A stretch of DNA of 7,213 nt. It comes from Alistipes sp. Lineage in GTDB: Bacteria > Bacteroidota > Bacteroidia > Bacteroidales > Rikenellaceae. Each line of letters starts with the position of its first letter. Position 1 is the first letter of the stretch. Under the pieces are notes generated by a model. That model had not been told where the DNA came from. It saw nothing but the letters and a program-made list of their open reading frames with translations, and made no database searches. The DNA lies in the NCBI GenBank assembly GCA_017380955.1, contig JAFOCZ010000094.1, positions 1 to 7,213 on the forward strand. Reading direction: 5' to 3'. The translations under genes and the position numbers were made by a program. Shown here piece after piece: positions 1-6,642 of the stretch.

Positions 1-1
1 G

Positions 2-811
2 GTAGCACCACGCATCGTAGACCGCATAGAGCGCGATGGCGAGGTGATAGAGAAGATGCCTGTGGTAACTCTTATCAACAGAATGTGCTCGAAGAAGACC
101 CTTGCAGCCCTCGACACCTGTCTTGCTGCAGCATCGGAGCGTACAGGACGCTACTTCCGTGACTTGGCGATACCTTTTGGTTGTAAGACCGGTACGGCGC
201 AGATGTGGAGCACCTTTGTGAGCGAGAGCCGTATCGACAAACACCAGATGAAGGATGGCATCAACGGCAAGCAGGATAACTACTACTATGGCTCTATCAT
301 CTGCACAATGCCTCAGGAGAGTCCTAAGTATACGATTATGGTTGGTGTCTGCAAGCAGGCAACGCCCGACTCACCATCATACTTCGGTATCGACCTCTCG
401 GCACCTGTGGCGGCAGACATTATGGAGTATATCTATGCCAACGACCACACGCTGCACTCGGCAGTTGAGAAGGCCGAGGAGCCTCATACCCCCGAGACTA
501 TCAAGGGTGGCAAGACCAAGCACGTTGCCAAGATTGGCGCTCTGACAAACGACGTAGATAACGAGAGCGACGGTGCATCGTGGAGTCAGGCCACGGTTGA
601 GGCAGGTGAGACCACCATCAACGCTGTGGCTATAGAGGAGGGTCGTGTGCCCGATGTTCGAGGTATGGGACTTACGGATGCGCTGTTTCTGCTCGAAAAG
701 TCGGGGTTGAGGGTTACACACCGCGGCAGTGGTCGTGTGCGCACGCAGAGCCTCGCACCAGGATATAAGATTGCAAATAACACGAGAATAGAACTCGTTT
801 TGGAGAGATAA
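2..811 (+). CDS. ftsI: Septal peptidoglycan transpeptidase FtsI (penicillin-binding protein 3), C-terminal part with PASTA domain; 5' end outside window
   Basis: The reading frame is open from base 2, so the window holds only the last 269 residues. The in-frame GTG at 44 is internal, because the coding sense runs on upstream of it. FtsI is a membrane-anchored D,D-transpeptidase that cross-links peptidoglycan at the division septum outside the inner membrane. Visible here is the end of the transpeptidase domain, with the KTG box (CKTGTAQ, lysine codon at 185-187) that lines the beta-lactam-binding active site, followed by a strand region ending in SPKYTIMVGV. The SxxK and SxN motifs lie upstream of the window. 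After the catalytic domain comes a polar, probably flexible linker (bases about 455-640), then one PASTA domain (about 641-808, starting VPDVRGMGL). A PASTA tail on FtsI is common in Bacteroidota. A Spo VD-like or other class B PBP is the alternative, but the position just before murE favours FtsI. murE starts 5 bases after the stop. Confidence 0.93.
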   Translation, partial: VAPRIVDRIERDGEVIEKMPVVTLINRMCSKKTLAALDTCLAAASERTGRYFRDLAIPFGCKTGTAQMWSTFVSESRIDKHQMKDGINGKQDNYYYGSIICTMPQESPKYTIMVGVCKQATPDSPSYFGIDLSAPVAADIMEYIYANDHTLHSAVEKAEEPHTPETIKGGKTKHVAKIGALTNDVDNESDGASWSQATVEAGETTINAVAIEEGRVPDVRGMGLTDALFLLEKSGLRVTHRGSGRVRTQSLAPGYKIANNTRIELVLER

Positions 812-816
812 GAACT

Positions 817-2277
817 ATGAAACGATTGAACGATATACTCGACGGCGTTCGAGTGCAAGCAATAGAGAACCCCACAAACCCCATCGTGGGAGGTCTCACC
901 TACGACTCACGCGCGGTGAAGGATGGCGACTGCTTCTTCGCGGTGCGTGGCACACAGAGCGATGGTCATCGCTACATAGCATCGGCCATAAAGCGCGGTG
1001 CAAAGAGCATCATCTGCGAGGAGATGCCCGAGGTGCGTAACGCAGATGTTGCATATGTTGTTGTGGAGGATACCAACATCGCTATGGCACATATGGCAGC
1101 AGCATTCTACGACCATCCATCCGAGGAGTTGCGCCTTGTGGGTGTTACGGGTACTAATGGCAAGACCACCACTGCCACACTCCTCTACGATATGTTTATG
1201 GCTATGGGCTATAAGGCAGGTCTCATCTCAACGGTTATCTACCGCATCGGAGAGCGCAGCGTAGCCTCTACACACACCACTCCCGACTCTATACGCCTCA
1301 ACCAGATGATGCGTGAGATGGTCGACGAGGGTTGCGACTACTGCTTTATGGAGGTGTCGTCGCACGCCGCAGCGCAGCACCGCATCGAGGCACTACGCTT
1401 CCAGGGTGCGCTATTTAGCAACCTAACGCACGACCACCTCGACTATCACGGCACATACAAGGAGTATATCCGTGCCAAGAAGTCGTTCTTCGATGGTTTG
1501 GACAAGGATGCGTGGGCTGTGGTGAACATCGACGATCGCAATGGCGAGGTGATGCTTCAGAACTGCAACGCCAAGCACTACCGCCTCTCGCTACGCTCTA
1601 TGGCCGACTTCCGCACCAAGATTGTGGAGATGTTGCCCGATGGTATGCTCCTCAATATCGACAATCAGGAGGTGTGGGTGAAGTTCACCGGAGGCTTCAA
1701 CGCCTATAACCTCACTACGGTATATGCCGCAGCGACATTGCTGGGTATCGATAAGTTAGAGGTGCTGACTACACTCTCGAAGTTGACACCCGTTGCAGGA
1801 CGCTTCGAGACCATCATCGCCGAGGACCGTACTATGGCTATTGTGGACTATGCACATACGCCCGATGCTTTGGACAATGTGCTGCAGACCATCGAGGAGG
1901 TACGTCGTGACGAGCAGCGTCTCTATGTGGTATGTGGCTGCGGTGGCGACAGAGACAAGACCAAGCGTCCCGAAATGGCTGCCATAGCGGTTAAGTATGC
2001 CACAACGGCAATCTTCACCTCCGACAACCCTCGCACCGAGTCACCAGAGGCTATTCTGGACGATGTGGTGGCTGGTGTTGGCACAGCGAAGAACTACCTC
2101 CGCATCACCGACCGCAGAGAGGCTATACGCACCGCTGCGATGTTGGCACAGCCGGGCGACATTATCCTCATAGCGGGTAAGGGTCACGAGGACTACCAGA
2201 TTATCGGCACCGAGAAGCACCACTTCGACGACCGTGAGGAGATTCGCAATGCATTCTCATCAACACACAACAAATAA
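817..2277 (+). CDS. murE: UDP-N-acetylmuramoyl-L-alanyl-D-glutamate--2,6-diaminopimelate ligase (MurE)
   Basis: This 486-residue cytoplasmic Mur ligase uses ATP to add the third stem-peptide residue to UDP-MurNAc-L-Ala-D-Glu. The N-terminal domain that binds the UDP substrate has the typical TYDSR (28-32) and FFAVRGTQSDGHRYI (40-54) motifs. The central ATPase domain has the P-loop GTNGKTT at 112-118, EVSSH at 179-183 and the HDHLDYHGT block near 205-213. Lys221 aligns with the carbamylated lysine of E. coli MurE. The C-terminal domain has a GCGGDRDKTKRP block (374-385), the DNPR motif (403-406) that in characterised MurE enzymes contacts meso-diaminopimelate, and GKGHEDYQ (454-461). DNPR predicts diaminopimelate rather than lysine as substrate. 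The length is normal. The ATG at 817 lies 5 bases after ftsI, which suggests one transcript and possibly translational coupling. There is no clear Shine-Dalgarno site. All key residues appear present. Confidence 0.97.
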   Translation: MKRLNDILDGVRVQAIENPTNPIVGGLTYDSRAVKDGDCFFAVRGTQSDGHRYIASAIKRGAKSIICEEMPEVRNADVAYVVVEDTNIAMAHMAAAFYDHPSEELRLVGVTGTNGKTTTATLLYDMFMAMGYKAGLISTVIYRIGERSVASTHTTPDSIRLNQMMREMVDEGCDYCFMEVSSHAAAQHRIEALRFQGALFSNLTHDHLDYHGTYKEYIRAKKSFFDGLDKDAWAVVNIDDRNGEVMLQNCNAKHYRLSLRSMADFRTKIVEMLPDGMLLNIDNQEVWVKFTGGFNAYNLTTVYAAATLLGIDKLEVLTTLSKLTPVAGRFETIIAEDRTMAIVDYAHTPDALDNVLQTIEEVRRDEQRLYVVCGCGGDRDKTKRPEMAAIAVKYATTAIFTSDNPRTESPEAILDDVVAGVGTAKNYLRITDRREAIRTAAMLAQPGDIILIAGKGHEDYQIIGTEKHHFDDREEIRNAFSSTHNK

Positions 2278-2303
2278 CGGAAACAAACAAAAACTAACTC
2301 ACA

Positions 2304-3551
2304 ATGCTCTATTCACTCTTTGAATACCTCAACATACATACCGACCTCCCAGGTATGCGTGTTGGCGAATATATCTCGGTACGCTCGGCAGCGGCTATCA
2401 TACTGTCGTTGCTCATAGCCATAGTCTTCGGCAAGCGCATCATACGCTTCCTCAAGACCAAGCAGATTGGCGAGGATATCCGTGACCTTGGTCTTCAGGG
2501 TCAGTTAGACAAGAAGGGAACACCTACGATGGGTGGTATAATCATCATCTTGGCGGTGATAATCCCCGTATTGCTCTTTGGTGACCTCCATAACGTATAC
2601 ATTCAGTTGATGCTCATCTCGACAATATGGCTCGGCTTCATAGGTGGTTTGGATGACTATATCAAGGTCTTCCGTCACAACAAGGAGGGTCTCAACGGTC
2701 GTTTCAAGATTGTGGGACAGGTAGGTTTAGGTATCATCGTGGGCACTACGATGTGGCTATCGTCGGATATCGTAATCCACGAGAAGGTCTTCGAGACCAA
2801 GCGCTATAACATCACCGATGTGCAGACTGGCGAGGTGGTGAGCAGTTACACCGAGAAGCAGGTTATTAGCACCACACCCGAGAAGACCACAAAGACCTCT
2901 ATCCCATTCCTCAAGGATACGATGCTCGACTACAAGGCTCTTACGGGTGGCAACGACACCTTGGCGTGGCTGGTATACATCGTTGTTGCCATCTTCGTCA
3001 TCACAGCGGTGTCGAATGGCGCAAACCTCACGGATGGTATCGACGGACTCCTCACAGGTGTTTCAGTTCCTATAGTCTTGGTGTTGGGTATCTTGGCATA
3101 CCTCTCGGGACACCTCATCTACTCCGACTACCTCAACATTATGTACATACCGCAGAGTGGCGAGTTGATAGTCTTCGCCGCAGCATTTGCCGGTGCGCTG
3201 ATTGGCTTCCTGTGGTATAACTCATTCCCAGCGCAGATATTTATGGGCGACACAGGCTCGCTCACCATCGGAGGTATCATCGCGGTGTTTGCGCTCTGCA
3301 TCCGCAAGGAGTTGCTCCTGCCGTTGCTTTGTGGCGTATTCCTCGTAGAGGCGCTGTCGGTGATGTTGCAGGTGGGATATTTCAAGTATACCAAGAAGAA
3401 GTATGGCGAGGGACGACGCATATTCCTGATGTCGCCGCTCCACCACCACTACCAGAAGAAGGGGTTGTTCGAGACCAAGATTATGATGCGCTTCTTCATA
3501 ATCTCGTTGTTGCTCGCGGCAATGACACTTATCACACTAAAGATTCAGTAA
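2304..3551 (+). CDS. mraY: Phospho-N-acetylmuramoyl-pentapeptide-transferase (MraY, lipid I synthase)
   Basis: MraY is a polytopic inner-membrane enzyme that transfers phospho-MurNAc-pentapeptide from UDP to undecaprenyl phosphate, forming lipid I. Family signatures are PTMGG (74-78), the aspartate pair D117-D118 after the third membrane segment, NLTDGIDGL (241-249), the FMGDTGSL block with D316, and the histidine motif PLHHHYQ (378-384). About ten hydrophobic segments can be seen, as expected. At 415 residues it is longer than the 360-residue E. coli protein. Most of the extra length is a hydrophilic insert of about 45 residues (roughly 157-202, rich in Lys, Thr and Glu) between segments four and five, which should face the periplasm by homology. 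I recall a similar insert in other Bacteroidota MraY proteins, so it looks lineage-typical. The gene follows murE after a 26-base A-rich spacer, with no murF between. The ATG start fits the family's N-terminus. Confidence 0.97.
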   Translation: MLYSLFEYLNIHTDLPGMRVGEYISVRSAAAIILSLLIAIVFGKRIIRFLKTKQIGEDIRDLGLQGQLDKKGTPTMGGIIIILAVIIPVLLFGDLHNVYIQLMLISTIWLGFIGGLDDYIKVFRHNKEGLNGRFKIVGQVGLGIIVGTTMWLSSDIVIHEKVFETKRYNITDVQTGEVVSSYTEKQVISTTPEKTTKTSIPFLKDTMLDYKALTGGNDTLAWLVYIVVAIFVITAVSNGANLTDGIDGLLTGVSVPIVLVLGILAYLSGHLIYSDYLNIMYIPQSGELIVFAAAFAGALIGFLWYNSFPAQIFMGDTGSLTIGGIIAVFALCIRKELLLPLLCGVFLVEALSVMLQVGYFKYTKKKYGEGRRIFLMSPLHHHYQKKGLFETKIMMRFFIISLLLAAMTLITLKIQ

Positions 3552-3570
3552 CTACAAAAACTTACTCTAT

Positions 3571-4938
3571 ATGAAACGAAAGATAGCAGTTTTGGGTGGC
3601 GGCATCTCGGGTTATGGATCTGCCATTCTTGCAAAGAAGAAGGGTTTCGACGTATTCCTCTCGGATATGGGCAAGATTGCCGATCGATTCAAGGCACGCC
3701 TCGACGAGTGGTCAGTGGAGTATGAGGAGGGACAGCACACCGAGGAGCGTATCCTCGATGCTCAGGAGGTTATCAAATCTCCGGGAATCCCCGACACAGC
3801 ACCTATAGTACAGAAGATTCGCGAACGTGGCATCGCCGTAATCTCGGAGATAGAGTTTGCAGCACGTTACAAGGGTGTTGCAAAGACCATATGTATCACA
3901 GGCTCTAATGGCAAGACCACCACAACGTCGCTAATCTATAAGATTATGGTTGACGCAGGACGTAAGGTATCGTTAGGTGGTAACATCGGCGAGAGTTTTG
4001 CCTACTCTGTAGCCACCGACAAATACTTCTGGCACGTCCTGGAGTTGAGTTCGTTCCAGTTGGATGGTTGTTATAAGTTTAAGGCCGACATTGGCGTGCT
4101 TACGAACATCACCCCTGACCACCTCGACCGCTACGACTACAAACTCGAGAACTACGCCCGCTCGAAGATGCGCATCACGCAGAATCAGACCACTGCCGAC
4201 TACTTCATATTCTCGGCCGATGACCCTACAACACAGCAGATGCTCACCGAGATGGACGACACGTTGCGTGCCCATCAGTTGCCTTTTGCCATCAACACCG
4301 CCATAGCAAGTGGCGATGGTGATGCCATCCTCGAGGGCCACACCTTCACCGCCACCGTTGGCAAGAAGTCGGTGACTATCGACACGCGCAAGATGAAGAT
4401 TGAGGGTATGCACAACATCTACAACGCTATGTCGGCAGCCCTCGCAACCCTCGCTGCTGGTGTAGACCCTAAGGTTATCAAGCGCTCGATATACGACTTC
4501 TCGCCCGTGGAGCACCGCCTTGAGCCTGCTGGTAAGCACAACGACATAGAGTGGATTAACGACTCCAAGGCTACGAACGTAGACTCGGTGTGGTATGCTC
4601 TGGAGAGTATGAAGCGCCCTACGGTGTGGATTGCCGGAGGTACGGATAAGGGCAACGACTACTCACCTTTGAAGGAGTTTGCACGCCGCAAGGTGAAGGC
4701 CCTGATATGTATGGGTCTCGACAATGCCAAACTAAAGCGCGACTTCGACGGCATAATCCCCGTAATCCGCGACTGCAACACCTTTGAGGATGCTATGGCG
4801 GCAGCACGCGAGGTTGCCGAGGCAGGAGATACAGTGTTGCTATCGCCAGCCTGTGCAAGTTTCGACCTCTTCCGCAACTACGAGGATCGTGGTCGACAGT
4901 TCAAGGAGTGGGTGGCAAAGAATATATTAACCGAGTAA
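3571..4938 (+). CDS. murD: UDP-N-acetylmuramoylalanine--D-glutamate ligase (MurD)
   Basis: MurD is a cytoplasmic ATP-dependent ligase that joins D-glutamate to UDP-MurNAc-L-alanine, the step before MurE. The 455-residue product shows all three domains. The N-terminal Rossmann-like domain has a glycine-rich turn (GGGISGYG, 9-16) and KSPGIP (69-74). The central ATPase domain has the P-loop GSNGKTTTT (111-119), ELSSFQLD (158-165), TNITPDHLDRY (178-188) and Lys199, which matches the carbamylated lysine of E. coli MurD. Next come GMHNIYNAMSA (279-289), VEHRLE (313-318) and NDSKATN (330-336). The C-terminal domain has GGTDKG (356-361) and LSPACASFD (424-432) followed by the NYEDRG region. Length and motifs are normal, so it should be active. 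It starts 19 bases after mraY behind an A-rich spacer with no Shine-Dalgarno site. It is distinguished from MurE by these D-Glu ligase motifs and by its shorter length. Confidence 0.97.
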   Translation: MKRKIAVLGGGISGYGSAILAKKKGFDVFLSDMGKIADRFKARLDEWSVEYEEGQHTEERILDAQEVIKSPGIPDTAPIVQKIRERGIAVISEIEFAARYKGVAKTICITGSNGKTTTTSLIYKIMVDAGRKVSLGGNIGESFAYSVATDKYFWHVLELSSFQLDGCYKFKADIGVLTNITPDHLDRYDYKLENYARSKMRITQNQTTADYFIFSADDPTTQQMLTEMDDTLRAHQLPFAINTAIASGDGDAILEGHTFTATVGKKSVTIDTRKMKIEGMHNIYNAMSAALATLAAGVDPKVIKRSIYDFSPVEHRLEPAGKHNDIEWINDSKATNVDSVWYALESMKRPTVWIAGGTDKGNDYSPLKEFARRKVKALICMGLDNAKLKRDFDGIIPVIRDCNTFEDAMAAAREVAEAGDTVLLSPACASFDLFRNYEDRGRQFKEWVAKNILTE

Positions 4939-4951
4939 CCTCCCTTTGGCT

Positions 4952-6196
4952 ATGAGTGATAAAGAGAAAACTATGCACGAGGAGGCGCTACGCCGCACAC
5001 CGATAATCGAGGGTGACCGCACGCTATGGGTTATCTATGCGGCGCTCATCGTCATATCTATACTTGTGGTCTACTCCTCAACAGCCAAGATGGCTTATGA
5101 CATATCCTCAAGTCTCACAACAACAGAGTCGTTGCGTCAGCAGATTATGTTGATTCTTGTGGTGTCGTTGCCTGTGGTGTTCGTATGCCACAAGATAAAC
5201 TACACCTTCTACGAGAACATCACAAAGATACTCTACTGGCTGATGTGGGGACTTACCCTTGCCACATACTTCATAGGTGTGGAGACCAACGGCGCTGCAC
5301 GATGGTTTCCCATAGGTCCGTTCCAGTTCCAGCCATCGGAGATTCTCAAGGTCGCAACAATCCTTATGCTTGCCAAGAATATGTCCGAGCGACAGAGGGA
5401 TATCGACAAGATTAGGTTGCTGCCAACGTCGTTCCGCATCCGTGAGCCTAAGCAGTGGAAGATTATCAAGGAGAACACCTGGCCGCTGCTCTACCCTATG
5501 ATTCTGTCGTGCGGTGTCATAGCACCAGCGCACATCTCCTCGGCAGTGATTATTGCCCTGGCGTCGATACTCACCCTCTACATTGGTCGTGTATCGCTCA
5601 GGGAGTTGGGAAAACTTATAGGTCTGGGCTTTATAGCAGGAGCAATGCTCATCGCCGTGATGGCAACTACAGGTATTGGTCGTGGTAGCACAGGTATGAC
5701 ACGACTTATAAACTGGGTTACGGAGGTATTCACCGACTCACGCAGAGACTATGTATATGAGTTGTCGGATACGCAGCGTGCTATGATTGCCATCCACAAC
5801 GGAGGTCTCACGGGCGAGGGTGCAGGACATAGCACCTCACGCGCTGTGGTTATCCACCCCGAGAGCGACTATGCCTATGCCTTCTTCGCCTCGGAGTATG
5901 GCATCATAGCAGCCATAGTGCTGATGTTGCTATATCTGTGGGTTACGTTCCGCGCCATAGAGATTTGCAAGCGCTGTACCGCACCATTCCCGACGCTGAT
6001 GGCCGCGGGAATTGGTCTGCTGATAACAAGCCAGGCGATGCTGCATATCCTTGTGCAGGTAAACATACTCCCTGAGACAGGACAGACCCTGCCGCTGATA
6101 TCTCGCGGTGGCTCGTCGCTGCTCTCTATGTCTATAGCCTTTGGTATGATACTTAGCATCAGCCGCACAACATCCGAAAAGAGAACTACAAAGTAA
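4952..6196 (+). CDS. ftsW: Septal peptidoglycan polymerase FtsW (SEDS family glycosyltransferase)
   Basis: FtsW is a SEDS-family membrane glycosyltransferase that polymerises lipid II into glycan strands at the division site, paired with FtsI, whose gene lies at the other end of this run. I chose the ATG at 4952 (414 residues) over the in-frame TTG at 4946, which adds only two residues and has no support as a start. The N-terminal tail of about 24 residues is cytoplasmic and charged. Multiple membrane segments follow, the first at about 25-43. Signatures are NGAARWFPIGPFQFQPSE (113-130), the SDYAYAFFASEYG block (305-317) whose Asp306 matches the catalytic aspartate of E. coli FtsW/RodA, and ETGQTLPLISRGGSSLL (375-391). 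A polar stretch of about 35 residues (143-177) separates two membrane segments. RodA is the alternative, but the location after murD makes FtsW much more likely. It starts 13 bases after murD. Confidence 0.93.
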   Translation: MSDKEKTMHEEALRRTPIIEGDRTLWVIYAALIVISILVVYSSTAKMAYDISSSLTTTESLRQQIMLILVVSLPVVFVCHKINYTFYENITKILYWLMWGLTLATYFIGVETNGAARWFPIGPFQFQPSEILKVATILMLAKNMSERQRDIDKIRLLPTSFRIREPKQWKIIKENTWPLLYPMILSCGVIAPAHISSAVIIALASILTLYIGRVSLRELGKLIGLGFIAGAMLIAVMATTGIGRGSTGMTRLINWVTEVFTDSRRDYVYELSDTQRAMIAIHNGGLTGEGAGHSTSRAVVIHPESDYAYAFFASEYGIIAAIVLMLLYLWVTFRAIEICKRCTAPFPTLMAAGIGLLITSQAMLHILVQVNILPETGQTLPLISRGGSSLLSMSIAFGMILSISRTTSEKRTTK

Positions 6197-6198
6197 CT

Positions 6199-6615
6199 AT
6201 GAGCGACATTCGTTTAGATAAATATCTGTGGGCAGTGCGCATCTTCAAGACACGAAGCGACGCTGCCGATGCCATACGCCAAAACCGCGTTATGGTCAAC
6301 AATGCCTATGCCAAGCCCTCGCGCGAGGTTAAGGTTGGCGATATGATATCGGTACGCCGAGAGAGGGTTACATATAGTTATAAGGTACTCGACCTGGTGT
6401 CGAGCCGCCAGCCTGCCAAGAACGTACCTACATACTGCCTCAACTGCACACCACAGGAGGAGTTGGACAAGTTGAACGTACCTCACGAGACCATCTTCGT
6501 ATTCCGCGACCGTGGCACGGGACGCCCTACGAAGAAGGAGCGACGAGATATAGATGCTCTTATGGAGGGCTTCTACTTCGACGATGGTGCTTTTATAGAT
6601 GACGACGAAGATTAA
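6199..6615 (+). CDS. Hsp15-like S4-domain RNA-binding protein
   Basis: This is a small 138-residue protein with an N-terminal S4 domain (about residues 4-52: RLDKYLWAVRIFKTRSDA, then a basic strand region ending VKVGDMISVRR). The closest characterised relative is Hsp15 (HslR), a heat-induced protein in E. coli that binds 50S subunits carrying stalled peptidyl-tRNA and helps recycle them. The GTGRPTKKERRDID motif (106-119) is typical of the Hsp15 group and sets it apart from S4 proteins that are pseudouridine synthases, since no synthase domain follows. The protein ends in an acidic tail (FDDGAFIDDDED), as I recall for Bacteroidota homologues. A CxxC pair (Cys80, Cys83) sits between the two regions. 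The ATG begins only 2 bases after the ftsW stop, so translation is probably coupled. That it acts on ribosomes is inferred from the family. A role in division is not supported by anything in the protein itself. Confidence 0.9.
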   Translation: MSDIRLDKYLWAVRIFKTRSDAADAIRQNRVMVNNAYAKPSREVKVGDMISVRRERVTYSYKVLDLVSSRQPAKNVPTYCLNCTPQEELDKLNVPHETIFVFRDRGTGRPTKKERRDIDALMEGFYFDDGAFIDDDED

Positions 6616-6642
6616 ATACAATATATAATAAATAGCGAATTT
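6616..6642 (+). promoter_or_regulatory. AT-rich leader before leuS (possible translation initiation region, promoter uncertain)
   Basis: Only 4 of these 27 bases are G or C, in contrast to the coding DNA on both sides. No Shine-Dalgarno sequence is present before the leuS ATG, which fits the A/T-rich, weakly structured leaders of Bacteroidota. The run of TATATAATAAAT could suggest a promoter, but I cannot find the Bacteroidota -7 pattern TAnnTTTG at a sensible position. I therefore favour a role in ribosome access. No hairpin that would act as a terminator is visible. Confidence 0.3.

Noticed and set aside
44..46. GTG at 44 as the start of the first gene
   Set aside because: The frame is open to the window edge and the upstream codons encode plausible protein sequence. 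The conserved transpeptidase domain must begin well before the window, so this is an internal valine.
3973..4539. 188-codon open frame on the minus strand inside murD
   Set aside because: It is fully antisense to conserved MurD sequence, and its product (rich in Val, Leu, Gly and Arg) matches nothing I know. It is a by-product of the codon bias.
4946..4951. TTG at 4946 as the ftsW start
   Set aside because: It would add only two residues before an ATG at 4952 and has no ribosome-binding support. The ATG is the simpler choice.
6616..6642. A Bacteroidota-type promoter or a terminator between the S4 gene and leuS
   Set aside because: There is no TAnnTTTG box and no GC-rich hairpin with a T run. 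The spacer is AT-rich but too short and featureless to call either one.
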